DNA of 64,000 nt from contig JAFREQ010000091.1 in NCBI GenBank assembly GCA_025331565.1, positions 938,001 to 1,002,000 of the forward strand, written 5' to 3'. This document shows positions 9,180 to 21,477 of this stretch, piece by piece. The notes beneath the pieces were generated by a model. That model worked only from the letters and a program-made list of their open reading frames with translations. It did no database searches and was not told the DNA's origin. Position numbers and translations under genes: made by a program. The DNA is from Holacanthus passer. Taxonomy: Eukaryota > Chordata > Actinopteri > Pomacanthidae. Every line of letters starts with the position of its first letter. Position 1 is the first letter of the stretch.

Positions 9180-9400
9180 TACAGCTACAAAGCCAATGAA
9201 GTGCAGTTAGCAAAGGTACAATAAGGATACTATTACTTGGAAAGGTAGTGTATCTATAGGGGTTGTATGTACAGTATTGATAGACTATGTACAGTAGGTT
9301 GTATGTACAATATAAATAAGTGATATAAGCAGTGTAAATATAAAAAATACTGAGACAGTGCAGTCATGACTAATGCTTAGTGCTGTGATGTGAACTTTAG
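9180..9400. repeat. Possible LINE/SINE 3' UTR-type repeat
   Basis: Recurrent short phrases (GTATGTACAGTATTGATAG, TATGTACAGTAGGTTGTATG, TATAAATAAGTGATATAAGC, CAGTGTAAATATAAAAAATA) resemble a diffuse fish repeat. Assignment is weak. Confidence 0.3.
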
Positions 9401-12130
9401 AAGGGTCATAGGCTTTAATCTCTCTGCAGCCTACAAATCAGGTCAAAGGTTACTACATTTTTCCTTGTTTTTCCTTTAATAGTCATCATTGATGTTTTCA
9501 CTTCCAGTCTGCTTCAACCTCCTGCATGTCCGTAAGTTCCCATCAGGAGATGATATTCAAAGTTATCAGTATATGCTATATGTTATATGTTATGTCAATG
9601 CAAGTTCTTCAAGGGTTTAAATAGGCTCCCAGGTAGGGACCTACATATAAGGACGATATTCAGCAATTGTGTCACTTACACTGAAGCCAGATAATGATCC
9701 AGAGATAATCCAGTAATACTGATCAATGAGCAAAAGTAATTTTTCTGAGCTTCAATTTGATAATGTGACGAAAGTGCAACCTCTCAGGTACTAAGCTTGT
9801 TTGGGTCTCGGAGTGAATGATTTGAGTCCTTTATAAACTGGGTACATTTGTATTTGATCTGAAATTTGGACGTGTTAGTCTGCAGAATGAGGGGTTTCAG
9901 AAATGTTTGTTGCTGCACTGAGACACTTGTAAGCACCGGTGAATATTTGGGTTTAATCAGGTTTAATCCATCCCTCACACAATCAAACACGAGTTTGCTA
10001 TTACTAAACAAAACACACTTCAACAAAACCCACCACTTTCCATCCTGTTTCCTGTTCTGTTTCTACTAGTGGAAGCTGGCAAAACTACACACACACATTT
10101 AGCAGGAAAAAAAGCCGTCAGCAGTCACTGTGTGTGGCACTCTGCACCTGGAGAGGCTGCACAGAAAGCCAACCAGCCACAACTTCCATATACTGTGTAC
10201 AGTATATTTTCAAAATAGTCTGTCAAAAACTGGGGTGGCAAGGCATTTCTTAGATCTGCCCCTGAGTGTGTTATCTTATTCAAGGAGGAGAGAAGGGAGA
10301 GCACGAGGGTTGATGAGAACAAAGCAGAAAGGTTGAGGCCCACTAGTTTAGCAGGCAGAAAGGCAGCCGGTAGTTCCACTTGGAACCTTTTGAAATAAAC
10401 TGAACGTACAGCTTAAAGTTTGCTTAAACAAAGTGTTGCCTCCACACAAAAGAGTTCATACCTGTTCCAAATGGCAACAGTTAAAGGCAGGGTGAAAGGC
10501 CTGCCATCATAGAGACTGGGGTGACTCGATGACTTGTTCAAATTGGTATAATGGCACACTATATCACCTCTGCACACCTGGCCAGTCGCTACATGATGTG
10601 CTTGTTGGAGTTTCTTTTTTGAAAAGTACAAAAATTGTACTGAATTGTATCAAGAAATCCATCAAATGGATGGATCAGCTGAGGTGGTTAATTTTTCCTA
10701 TATTGTAAAGCTTCAGTTTCATTTACATTCACATAACCCCAAGAACATTATAGCAGCACAACTGAAGTTCACTGTGCATGCACATTTTAGTGCAGACAGT
10801 CCTCTTCAGTAGCACCTGCACTCATGCAGCTTTCAAGTCAAATGAAATCGACAATTATCATCCTGATATTGTGTCCGGACCCATAGCCCAGGAATCACAG
10901 GAATCTGTAGCTGTACTTAAACTTATGAGAAGGAGGATATTAAAACACACAAACAACTTCAGAAATGGGAAAAAAAAAGGGTAATGAGAAATAAATACAA
11001 ATACAAACAAACTGAGGATGATAAGCTAAGAGCATAATTTGACGTTTTTGGTAGTCATAGTTACTTTTAGTATGTAATGATAATTTATTTCATTTGCTGG
11101 TATGACAGAATCTACAGGAACAAGTTTCCATGTTAGTATTAAACTGCACTACTCCACTGCAGTGTAGGAGGGAAGAAGGAGAGAATGGAAGGAGGGAGGA
11201 AATGACCTTAAAGGGCAGCAGGGCCAAGAGAGGATAAAGGAAATGATGTAAAGATGATGAAAACATAAAGAGAGGGAAGAAAGGTAAAGAAAGAGAGACA
11301 TGAGAAAACTTGAAAGGCAGCTGTTGTCTTTCTCACTCGAGGCAGATGACAGACGACACAGCAGGAGCAGACAGGTTCATAACACCTGACATCTGAACAT
11401 CTGGTATATTTCATCGGGGAAGAGGTGAATCTTACAGCTGTCTTCTTCCCCATCCTGCTTCCACTTGTCTTCTCTTGTCTCGCCCTGCCTTCTCCAGCAG
11501 GAAATTCCCTTGTCCTCTTTTGTTTGGTACCTTGTCTTCTCATTTGTTGCCTCTAAGCTCTGCTGAGTTCTTTTTCTATCTCGTCATCCCTCCTCTAAGT
11601 CACTGTAATATGTTGTCTGCTGCTCTCCTCTGCCCTCCCTCCTCCTCCACTTCTTCCTATGTTGCTCATTTAGCTTTGCCCTTTATTATCACAGTGTATA
11701 GGTGTGTGTGTATATGTGTGTCCCCTGTGATTAAAGAAGGTGTCATTCTTGTCACAGTATGCCACCACTGCCTGCTGTCACCTGTCTGCCTCTAATGGAT
11801 GTTGTCAGTTTGCAAGTGTGTGTATGCAAGTAGGGAAAGAGTGAATTATTTGCACCTTGGCATGAGTGCATGTATTTGTGTGTGTGTGCGAAACTCTGAG
11901 AGTGTGTGTGCTAAAATTTGTCTGCAAACACACACATGAGAGAGAGAGAGAATGTGACAGAGTCAGTGACCTGTACTGTGCACAAAACACTAATCCATTT
12001 GGTGGCAAACTAAGTGTAATAAATGATATCGAAAAGCTGTTAACTCAACTAATAATTGGAGCTAAATATAAAAAAAAGAAGCTTGACAGAAAGTGGGCCA
12101 CAAAAAACAGAAATCTGTTCGAATAAAAAC
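9401..12130. other. No recognisable gene
   Basis: AT-rich DNA. Contains a purine-rich tract (11160-11310), a short GT repeat (11701-11720) and a GA repeat (about 11938-11951). Open frames of 60-111 codons are not recognisable. Confidence 0.4.
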
Positions 12131-12421
12131 AGGCTCAATACACACATTTTACAGTGGCCTTTTCTTGTGGCCAGCCTCAGACACACCTGTGCACTAATCA
12201 TGCTGTCTAATCAGCATCTTGATCTGCCACACCTGTGAGGTGGAGGGATTATCTCAGCAAAGGAGAAGAGCTCACTAACACAGATTCAGACAGATTTGTG
12301 AACAATATTTGAGAGAAATAGGCCTTTTGTGAACATAGAAAAAGTCTTAGATCTTTGAGTTCAGCTCATGAAAAATGGGAGCACAAACAAAACTGTTGCG
12401 TTTATATTTTCGTTCAGTGTA
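12131..12421. mobile_element. Tc1/mariner-like transposon end
   Basis: About 290 bases match the terminal region of a fish Tc1-like transposon as I remember it. Diagnostic wording is TTTACAGTGGCCTTTTCTTG, ATCATGCTGTCTAATCAGCA, CACAGATTCAGACAGATTTG and the extreme end GTTTATATTTTCGTTCAGTG. Only this end is present and there is no transposase. It is likely a truncated copy or non-autonomous derivative. Confidence 0.7.
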
Positions 12422-12799
12422 GCTTATTTCAAAAACACATAGATTGACAAAGCAGGGGGAAAAAATTAAGGAAAACTGAAATCTTTCCTGCAGCTGAAAA
12501 ATAAGTCCAGTGAGAAATTCCTCATCATCTCTCAGAAAGATGCTGCATGCTTTCTAATTCAAAATATTGCAGTATTCCACAAAAAATAAGAACATATGAA
12601 CATAGCAATGATGTGACATGCACTCCAGAGCTCAAAGATATTTTTTCCTCCGTATTATTATTTCACCTTCCCCGAGCCTGCATGTTTCATCAAAACCAAA
12701 ACTATTATTTATATTCTTACCATGCATCAGTCCTTTATGACTATGACTATGACTCATTTCATCTTAGTGACATATATCACTGGAAACCTGTGTTATCGA
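12422..12799. other. No recognisable feature
   Basis: AT-rich DNA. A 90-codon open frame (12547-12819) lacks recognisable similarity. Confidence 0.4.
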
Positions 12800-13027
12800 G
12801 AATGGGAGGTGGAATGTAACTAACTACATTTACTCAAGTAGCCTACTGCACTTAAGTATAGAGTTGAGTGTTTTATTTTTGCTTTTTACTTCTACTCTAC
12901 TACATCTCTGTATTTTTTAATTCACTACATTTATTTGTCAGCTTTTGTTATTTGTTGCTTTTCAGATTAACATTTTTACAAAACACACAAATAGTTCATA
13001 GAATATGTTTTGTTCTAAATCAACTAA
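12800..13027 (+). repeat. Left part of a split fish repeat
   Basis: GTAACTAACTACATTTACTC, AAGTAGCCTACTGCACTTAA and TTTACTTCTACTCTACTACA match the left part of a very common percomorph non-autonomous element that begins with a GGTGGAA-GTAACTAA-type terminus. Its right part reappears at 15421-15533, beyond the L2 LINE, so the copy appears to have been split by later insertions. Confidence 0.55.
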
Positions 13028-13140
13028 GCTGAAACAATTAGTTGATTGACAGAGGAAATTAATGGCAGCTCTTTTGAAAATGGTTAAAGTGATTTCTCAT
13101 CAAACATTTCATGGTAGCAGCTTATCAAAGCTGCTTCTCC
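13028..13140 (+). repeat. Second dispersed repeat fragment
   Basis: AGCTGAAACAATTAGTTGAT followed by a GACAGAGGAAATTAATGGCA block matches another common fish repeat. It lies between the left part of the split element and the L2 LINE. Confidence 0.5.
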
Positions 13141-13187
13141 TTGCAATTATTTTAATAATTTTAATTTATTTTTTAATCATTTTGATG

Positions 13188-15376
13188 CCAGAGCAGCCTA
13201 CTACTCGAAATTAATAGAGGAAAATAAGAACAAGCCCAGGTTTCTTTTCAGCACTGTAGCCAGGCTGAGAGAGAACCATAGCTCTATTGAGCCATGTATT
13301 CCTATTGGCCTCAGTAGTAATGACTTCATGAACTTCTTTAATGATAAGATCCTAACTATGAGAAAATTCTTCCCCTCCAATCCAACAACGACTTGTCCTC
13401 AAATATGGGATCCGTACAAACAGCCGTAAAAGCTGATACTGCTTCTCTCCAATTGATCTTAAGTGGCTGACTTCAATGATTTCGTCGTCAAAGCCGTCAA
13501 CCTGCCTTCTAGATCCCATCCCAACCAGGCTACTTAAAGAAGTTTTACCTGTTATTAGCACGTCTTTAGTCGACATGATCAATCTGTCTTTATTAACAGG
13601 CTATGTACCACAGTCTTTTAAAGTAGTTGTGATAAAACCTCTCCTTAAAAAGTCTACTCTGGATCCTGAGGTATTGGCAAACTATAGACCTATATCTAAC
13701 CTTCCCTTTCTCTCGAAGATCCTTGAGAAAGCAGTCACTAACCAGCTGTGTGACCATCTACAGAACAACAGTGTATTTGAGGACTTTCAATCAGGATTTA
13801 GAGTTCATCATAGCACAGAAACAGCTCTGGTGAAAGTAACAAATTACCTTCTTATTGCATCTGACAGAGGACTTGTCTCTGTCCTCGTCTTGTTAGATCT
13901 TAGTGCCACATTCGACACCGTTGATCATCAAATCCTGTTGCAGAGACTGGAAAATTTAATTGGCATTAAAGGAACTGCGCTAAGCTGGTTTAAGCCCAAT
14001 TGATCAGACCGATCTCAGTTTGTACTTGTCAATGATGAATCATCGATACACTCTAAAGTTAACTATGGTGTTCCACAAGGCTCTGTGCTTGGACCAATCC
14101 TGTTCACCTTATATATGTCTCCCCTAAGGAACATTATCAGGAAACACTCCATTAACTTTAATTGCTATGCGGATGATACCCAATTATATCTGTCAGTTAA
14201 GCCAGATGAAACCAACTAATTAGCTAAACTTCAGGCCTCAACAAAGTAAAAACCTGGATGACCTGCAATTTCTTACTGTTAAACTCAGACAAAACTGAAA
14301 TTATTGTACTTGACCCCAAGCACCTCCGATGCACATTTTCTAATGATATCAGTACTCTCGATGGCATTGCATTGGCCTCCAGCACTACTGTAAGGAATCT
14401 AGGAGTTATCTTTGATGAGGATATATCCTTTAACACACACATAAAGCAAATTTCTTGCACTGCCTTTTTTCACCTCCGGAACATAGCAAAAATCAGGCAT
14501 ATCCTGCCCCAAAAAGATGCAGAAAAACTAGTCCATGCATTTGTTACTTCTAGGCTGGACTACAGCAATTCTCTGTTATCAGGCTGCCCCAATAAGTCAG
14601 TAAAGACTCTCCAGTTGATCCAGAATGATGCTGCACGTGTATTGTCAAGAACAAGGAAAAGATTTCACCCCGAGATATTTCACCCATTTCACCCATTTTG
14701 GCTTCTCTGCACTGGCTCCTTGTCAAATCGAGAATTGAATTTAAAATCCTTCTGCTAACCTATAAAGCTCTTAACGGTCAAGCACCATTATCTTCAAGAG
14801 TTCATTGTACCCTATCTTCCCAATAGAGCACTACGCTCCCAGAATGCAGGGTTTCTTTTGGTTCCCAGAGTCTCCAAAAGTAGATTTGGAGCCAGAGCCT
14901 TCAGTTATCAAGCTTCTCTCCTGTGGAATCAGATCCCAGTCTGGGTTTGGGAGGCAGACACCCTTTCCACATTTAAGAGTAGGCTTAAAACCTTCCTCTT
15001 TGACAAAGCTTATAGTTCGGGTTGGTCCAGGTGAGCCCTGAGTCTTCCCTTAGTTATGCTGCTATAGGCCTAGACTGCCGGGGGACTTCCCATGATGCAC
15101 TGAGCTTAACTCTCCTTCTCTCTCTCCTCCACCTGTATCCATTGATAACCCATCAATGCATCTCACTAATGCAACTTCTTCCCTCTCTCGTAGTTTTGTT
15201 TCTTCTCTCCTGTCGCTCTCTGCAGGTTCGTGTGTCACTGGATCTGCAGAGTCTGGACCCGTGTTTACAAGCCTCCCACTGCACACGTGTCTCTGTTTAA
15301 CACTGTTATTATCATTATCATCACACCTGTGGATTGTAGTACTGCATGTCCTCACCCGGAATTGAAGTGAATTTTG
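13188..15376 (+). mobile_element. 5'-truncated L2-like LINE with decayed reverse transcriptase
   Basis: The element starts in the linker between endonuclease and reverse transcriptase (reads RAAYYSKLIEENKNKPRFLF) and has no endonuclease. The frame at 13476-14003 shows RT motifs NYRPISNLPFLSKILEK, QSGFR..HSTETALV and LDLSATFDTVDH. After an in-frame TGA at 14001-14003 the same frame continues with YGVPQGSVLGPILF and the catalytic YADD (14166-14177). Another stop follows at 14218-14220 with a frameshift. 14258-14758 resumes with NLGVIFDEDISFNTHIKQIS and the C-terminal region DYSNSLLSGCP. The rest of the C-terminus to about 15040 is broken by frameshifts. 15040-15376 reads as 3' UTR; the exact end is uncertain. 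It is dead through stops and frameshifts. The protein wording matches teleost L2 elements as I recall them; a related CR1-group assignment is possible. Confidence 0.85.
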
Positions 15377-15420
15377 AGGTATGGACTCTTGGTCACAGGA
15401 GACCTTTTTTGCACCAAGGA

Positions 15421-15533
15421 TATTTACTTTTGATACATTAATACATTCACCTAATTACTTTTAATTAAGTAACATTTTCAATTCAGGACTTTTACTTGTA
15501 ACAGAGTATTTCTACAGTGTGGTAATTGGACTT
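15421..15533 (+). repeat. Right part of the split fish repeat
   Basis: ATTTACTTTTGATACATTAA, TAAGTAACATTTTCAATTCA and GGACTTTTACTTGTAACAGA match the right part of the element whose left part is at 12800-13027. Its usual terminal CCACCACTG is missing. Confidence 0.55.
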
Positions 15534-16544
15534 TGTAAAGTAAACCTTTGTAAAGCCTTTTTATCAGATAATTTCAAGAGAAATGAGAAATAATGAGATT
15601 ATAAATGATGAAATAATAATGACAAATTATGTGATTTTTCTATCATCTGTTTATTAACAATTAACTGTCAATGCTTATCTGATTATTCTTGACTATGGCA
15701 TACCTTCATTTGAATCCAAATGATTCATTTTCATTCTCATTTCATTTTCACTGACAGTGGAAGCAGCAATGGTGGGGGTAATCATGGTCAGCACTGTCAC
15801 CCTCTCCAATATAGGAAGGCTGAAATTGGTTTTAAAAAATGTTGTGTGGAATAATGTTAGCTAATTAAACCCAGCGGGAATTACTGGTTAGCTTATGAAT
15901 TAAATCATAACACTCCATAATCGTTTCTTCTCTTCAGAAGAAATGCAGCATTTAATAAAAATCTGCAACAAATGATATCGCCAAAGTGGATTTTCTGCCA
16001 GTCAGACAGTACCAGTCTAGCAGGAGATATGCAGGGTGGAAGCTCACCATCAGCCTCATGTAGGCAGACAGCCCTGATTGGTCCTTTTTCAGCAAGCCGC
16101 TCAGATTGCTATCAAGATGAAGAGAGATTTATGAAAGTAAAATTGATTTTGCGAAGCTGAGGCTTTTACTTTGCATGTTTTCCCCAAGTCCGTTGTTGGA
16201 GCAGCTGATAACAGCACAGAGAGAGACATCAAGCCATCTGCCAACACTGAATTAAATTTCAGTGAAACGCTTCAGTTTTGCAGACCAAAACCTTTGTTTT
16301 GATGGAGTTTACAAGTGATGTGCCACCACAGTAATGGCAGCTTGTCTACATTGACCTACAACCTGTTTTGTCAATGATTAGTAAGAACCACCATGAAGTC
16401 TGCTATGTCTCTCAACACATTGCAGCAGAAATTTAAGACTCTGTGATCACCTGACTCCACCATCGCCACAAGCAAGTCCTCTGTGTAGTCTGATTTCAGT
16501 GTGAAGGGAATCTTAATGCAACAGCATACAATGGTACAATACAA
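15534..16544. other. No recognisable feature
   Basis: AT-rich DNA with no gene or repeat I can name. Confidence 0.45.
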
Positions 16545-16880
16545 TTTAGACAATAGTGTTCTTCAACTTTCTGGAAACTGTTTGTGTGTGACCCTTTCAA
16601 CATGACAGTGCCCCCATAAAGAAACACTGTAAATAAATGGTTTTCCCAGTTTGGTGCAGGAGAACTCGACTGGCCTGCACAAAGCTCTGACCCCAACCTC
16701 ATCCAACACCTTTGGGATGAAATGCTGACTGCGACCTTGGCCTTATCACTCAACATCGGTGTTGGACCTCAGTGATGCTCCAGTGGCTGGATGGAAGCCA
16801 ATGCCTTGAGCCAGGTTCAACATCTGGTGGAAGGCCTGAAGGGAGACAAGAAGAGTGGAGGCTGTAATAGCAGCAGATTT
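16545..16880 (+). mobile_element. Tc1-like transposase C-terminal relic
   Basis: Across shifting frames the plus strand reads LDNSVLQLSGNC, then a HDSAP motif holding the second catalytic aspartate, LDWPAQSSDPNLIQHLWDEM holding the final glutamate, and a C-terminal VQHLVEGLKGDKKSGGCNS. This is the order of the Tc1 DD34E transposase C-terminal half. Frameshifts and an in-frame stop show it is dead. Neither terminal inverted repeat is recognisable. Confidence 0.75.
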
Positions 16881-17429
16881 ATGCCTATGTTTTGGAATGA
16901 TATGTATAACAATAGCATATTGCTATACTGTTCAAATGTTCAAAAACTAGAGAGCATTTACCATTTGCTTCCCAGAATTTCCCCTCTGTATTTGGAAATA
17001 AATGATATTCCCTTTACGAACCGCTCCAGCCACTGTAAATACAGATTGCAATCCTAATGCCTGCCAAAAGCAGTAATTATTTTGATTTTGACTTCTCCAA
17101 ACATTTCTGAATCTTTTCATCATCTTCCTATTTCCCACTAATAAAAAAACCTTTTGCATTTAAACATTTTTTTTTCATCATAGAACATCTGTCATTAAGG
17201 CCCGACCGCTTAATCCCCACTAGACATTACACTGCTCCAAGAGGCCAACCTAAATCCATTTGGAAAGAAACCTTTTCATCACTTTCAAGTCAAGTCGCAG
17301 GCCTGCATGTTAAGCTTTATTTTTCTCTATTTCATCATTTGATGGCTGTCATTAAAGTTCTTAACAACCCTGCTTTAATGTATTCCCTCTGCCTCTTGAC
17401 AGTGGAGCAGCTCTGACGATTCAGTGGCG
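16881..17429. other. Repeat-free stretch, possible conserved non-coding DNA
   Basis: No transposon wording or microsatellite is seen from about 17000 to 17420. Text such as TTTGATGGCTGTCATTAAAG has the look of conserved non-coding DNA, but this is an impression only. Confidence 0.25.
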
Positions 17430-17451
17430 TTCTCTCTCTCTCTCTCTCTCT
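17430..17451. repeat. (TC)n microsatellite
   Basis: About eleven TC units. Confidence 0.9.
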
Positions 17452-18235
17452 ATCTTTGTAGTTCTGCAGAGTATTCTGATGGTCGGACTGTCATGTCGAC
17501 CTTCATTAACTCCACAGTTTGATCACAGCCTCTTTTTACTTTTTACATGAACACTTATGTAACCGTCCTAATGTGTGTGTTATGTTCACACAGATGTAAT
17601 GGACTTACTTCACTTGTGAAGCCTGTGCGTGATTATATTCCTTACCAAACTCTAATAATAGCACTTAACTAACCTGAACCCCATCCGTTTAACCTTCTTG
17701 TATAATGAGGACTGACAAAATGGCCTTACTTTGATTGATTAATGCTTTCAACAGTGAATACTCAAAGGTTAAAAGGTAGCGCACACACAGATCTTCGGGA
17801 CAAAGTTGAACAATTGCAATTTTACCAACAAACAGGTTAAGGTTTTTCCAGCTCTGACATTAGTTAACTTTGTCAACCTTTTTACCTTTGGATATTCAGC
17901 ATTGTACTATAATACTGTATGTCACGTGGTAAGTTCAGCATAGCGCGCCAACACCACTAATACCACTGGTTCAGCAACAGATTAATGTCATATTCACAGA
18001 CAGAACAGAAATGTCATTCACTAATTTATTCCAGTGATTTCTACCTGTTGTTTGATAGAGAAATAAAAGCCTACCAGTGAAGGCAGGCAGAAAGTGTGTG
18101 CAGAAAGTGTTGATTGACAGCAGCTTAACACTGCTTAAAAAGGGGCAAAGCAGAAATAATAAGAAAGAATGAGTAGAATTTTTGAGAACTGACAGTATGT
18201 AGTGTATCTTTATGGATATCATAACCTGTAAAAAT
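17452..18235. other. No recognisable feature
   Basis: AT-rich DNA; nothing recognised. Confidence 0.45.
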
Positions 18236-18345
18236 AGTGTATATCAAGATGCTAACAAAGTACAGCTGAGATTGATGGGAATACAATTAGTTTTGCAGGT
18301 ATTTGGTCATATTTGGCAAATCAAAGTATTGGAACTGAAACACTG
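18236..18345 (+). repeat. Interspersed fish repeat fragment
   Basis: AAGATGCTAACAAAGTACAG, ATTAGTTTTGCAGGTATTTG and AAATCAAAGTATTGGAACTG match a dispersed percomorph repeat as I remember it. Only about 100 bases are left. Confidence 0.5.
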
Positions 18346-19514
18346 TGGTCCAAATTGAAAATAGAAGGGATAACTGTATGATTCTTTTATGGAGAAGCAG
18401 CAGCAGCTACATGTAATACCAGAGTACTTGCCATAGAGGTTAATGCAGACTACTGTTGTTCAATAAAAAATGGCTTACAGAAAAAGATAAAGAAGATTTT
18501 TGATAGCAGATCAAGAGGAAAAAGCCACAGTGAGCTGGTTAGATTCAGCGCTGCAGACAACAGGTGCTCTCCACAGAGTGCCATCAAAAACATCTCCAAC
18601 ACATCATCAAGGTAAACAACACTTCTTACCACGGCTGCACTGCATGTCATGCACATCGGAAGCTCTGATTGTGGCTGATTGTGGCAAAGTTCAGCACAGG
18701 TATCCCAACTGGATGAAAAGGAGATATTAAATATGTGATGACAGATAACAATACCTTGCCAATTGCACTACCCTGCCACACACACATAGATAGACAAACA
18801 GACAAGCAGTCACAGAATTCACTTTGATGAAATATACATGTGGTCTCACTTCATTGCTCACACATACACACACCAAATCCTCCATACAAGTCTCCAGGGT
18901 GGAGGCACTGAAAGACAACTAGATGAGAGACACAGAGGGTCAGTGCATCCCGCTCTCCTGGGATTCCGTTCCCTTTGTATTAACACACTGTTGCTCTCAG
19001 CTATTTTCTCACCCTGAAGTGAGACAAACTGGAGTTGGTGATTAACAAATCACAAATCCTCATCTCACTCACACAGTTAAAGCCATATTTTATACAAAAT
19101 GAGTCGTGTTGGATTATGTAAAGGCTGTTCTTGCATTTTTCCGTGTTACTTGTGACCTGTTTTTTTCGTACCATAGAGAGCAGGCGTATATAAAAATGGA
19201 CAATGTGTCCCCACCGTCTCTCTCTATGCAAAAGTCAAAAAATACATTGTGAATACAAGTGCTGCCATTTTGCTTTGGTGAAACATTTTGGAAATAGAGC
19301 GCAGCTGAGCCACAACAGTGGCTCATTATCAACTCATTATCAGAACCCATCACCTGATGACATTTAAGTCGATGTTACATATATATATAACCTAATAATT
19401 AACATGAGTTAGATGACAAAAATACCACCTCACCAAATGAAGATCCCTCTGTATTTGCAAGAACAGCAACCCACAGGTCTTTCAATGAATGCTGAGGGTG
19501 AATTACAAATAAAA
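18346..19514. other. No recognisable feature
   Basis: AT-rich DNA with scattered short open frames only. Confidence 0.45.
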
Positions 19515-19785
19515 ATGAAACTGCTTTGCTAGCTGTCAATCATGCCAAGCCACACCCCTCTTTGAAATCATCAATGGACTAATTAACAAAGTTATCTGAA
19601 ATCTGAACACTTGGACATACATCAGCCTGACAAGAGCTGTTTAAAATCACAGAAATCATTGAACTGAATTTTTTGAGACAAATTTTCAGTTTGTCTCAAA
19701 CTGCAGTAGGATTAATGGCCTTTGCTGCAACCAGCCACTCGGGGGCAATTGTGATATTTTGGTTTCACTTCTGGGAAGTTGTTTT
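19515..19785 (+). repeat. Interspersed fish repeat
   Basis: GCTAGCTGTCAATCATGCCA, ACTTGGACATACATCAGCCT, CTGCAACCAGCCACTCGGGG and TTTGGTTTCACTTCTGGGAA occur in the same order as in a common teleost dispersed repeat. The family name is unknown to me. Confidence 0.5.
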
Positions 19786-20482
19786 TTTGGTTGGATCAAT
19801 TAGTGCATAATTAGGCTTACTATGAGGTGAAATAATCTCCATGACTTCTCTAACCTATCTTGTTGAAAATGTTACTCTCTACTTCACTTAAATAACATTG
19901 TCTTACTGTTTACTTTTCTTGGTGTAGGAAAGGGGCACATTAAAATGAAAAAACAATCTGCTCTATTACTCTAAACTGGAAATGATGTTCAGTTACTTTA
20001 TAACCCAATTATCCATGGAGCCTTGCTGCAGCCTGCGTTTCTTTCCGCTCACTTTTATTTCTTTCCTGCGATGCATAAACAACTAGTCTTAGAGCCTGTT
20101 ACACATTTGCCTTTGGTGGTGGAAATCATCTGATTGCATACATTTCCTTCTTCTTCTGTCCTTAATTGGATTTCTTCCTCTCTTTTTAGATTGCCATGTG
20201 TTTGATCTCCCCCTTCCTCCTCCTCCTTGTCCTCCTCCATTTTTCCATCCGTCTGTGGATCAGAGGAGCAGAGGAGGGAGGGATGGAGGAAAGGAGGAGA
20301 ATAGAGTTCAGGCCAGTAGTTGGTCTATAAAGGACTGTCTCTGGGGTGCATCGTATTTGTAGGTGCATGCATGCACTCAAAAGAGCCGGCTAATTGACTC
20401 ACTAGTGCATAAAAAGCTAAAATAGCAGATCTCTCAAGGCATTTACAGTCACAATCCTGCCAGCCACATTTCACTTCTTCTC
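19786..20482. other. No recognisable gene
   Basis: Includes a pyrimidine-rich tract (20140-20250) and a purine-rich tract (20255-20305). Confidence 0.4.
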
Positions 20483-21477
20483 TGTCATAGTTCAGTCTTT
20501 CAGCCTTAGTTTAGTTCTGCCTCTGCTCAGCCCCAGTCACATTCCCTGCCGTGTCTTAGTCCAGTCTCTCTGTCTGTGTCCAGTCGCTGTCTTAGTCCAG
20601 TCTCTCTGTCTGTGTCCAGTCTCTCTGTCTGTGTCCCACCTCTCTGTCTGTGTCCAGTCTCTCTGTCTGTGTCCAGTCTCTCTGTCTGTGTCCCACCTCT
20701 CTGTCTGTGTCCTCTCTGTCTGTGTCCAGTCTCTCTGTCTGTGTCCAGTCTCTGTCTTAGTCCAATCTCTCTGTCTGTGTTCGGTCTCTGCGCCTTAGTT
20801 TAGTTCTGTCTGTCTGTCTTTCTGTCTCATTTCTCTTAGTTCTGTCTTGGTTGTGCCACAGTTCTGTATGCCACGTTTCTGTTCAGCCTTACTTTCTGTT
20901 CTGCCATGTCTCAGACCTGCCTCTCACCTCAGTACTTCTCCACTCACCCCGCCTCTGCCTTACCTGGCTTGCCAAGCCTCCTCACTTCGTCTAGTCCCCT
21001 TTGTTTTGCTTTGGACTCTATATAAGCCACTCCACTTCACTCAGCCTTTGCCAGACTGTTCTTTGCTTCTTGATGTTTTCCAAGGCTCTCCAGCACTTTC
21101 TCCTTGCTTTTGAGACTGTTCAGTGGACTAGTTTCTGTTTGATTCTGTTGCCGACTCTGCCCGTTTTGCATTTACCTGGACTTTGGAAATCACCTCTGTA
21201 ATCTGTCTCTGTTCCTGTGTGTTTTCCTGTCTTGTCGCTATTAACATCTACAAAGTAAGTCCTCACCCAGAATTACTACCGGCTTCCCATCCTTCCACCT
21301 GGCTCTGGTTTCGTTTGTGTTCTGCTCCTTGTTGGATTGGTTACTGGACTTTCCTTGATCATTACCAAGACTCAGATGATCCCTGCCTGTCTAACTGTGC
21401 AAACGTCATTAAAGACAGACTCTAAACTTCCCTGTGACACTGTGTTGCATTTGAGTCCTACCCCATTCCTCGTCACA
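20483..21477 (+). mobile_element. Solo-LTR-like element (copy C) with internal minisatellite
   Basis: Begins TGTCATAGTTCAGTC and ends GTTGCATTTGAGTCCTACC...CTCGTCACA, giving TG...CA ends. A TATA-like CTATATAAGCC lies near 21017-21027 and a polyadenylation-type ATTAAAG near 21409-21415. This layout is shared with the other LTR-like copies in the window (A, B and D). No retroviral gene is inside and no clean target duplication is visible, so 'solo LTR' is an inference. Its plus-strand open frames are cysteine/serine/leucine-rich and not convincing genes. Confidence 0.5.
20551..20782 (+). repeat. 19-bp minisatellite
   Basis: About thirteen units based on CTCTCTGTCTGTGTCCAGT. Variants end in CCCAC, are shortened to 15 bp, or use a CTTAGTCCAGT form. 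It sits inside LTR-like copy C. Confidence 0.9.

Noticed and set aside
13476..14758. Host reverse-transcriptase gene
   Set aside because: L2 LINE wording with in-frame stops and frameshifts; no intact reading frame.
20576..20803. 75-codon serine/cysteine/leucine repeat protein
   Set aside because: Translation of the 19-bp minisatellite.
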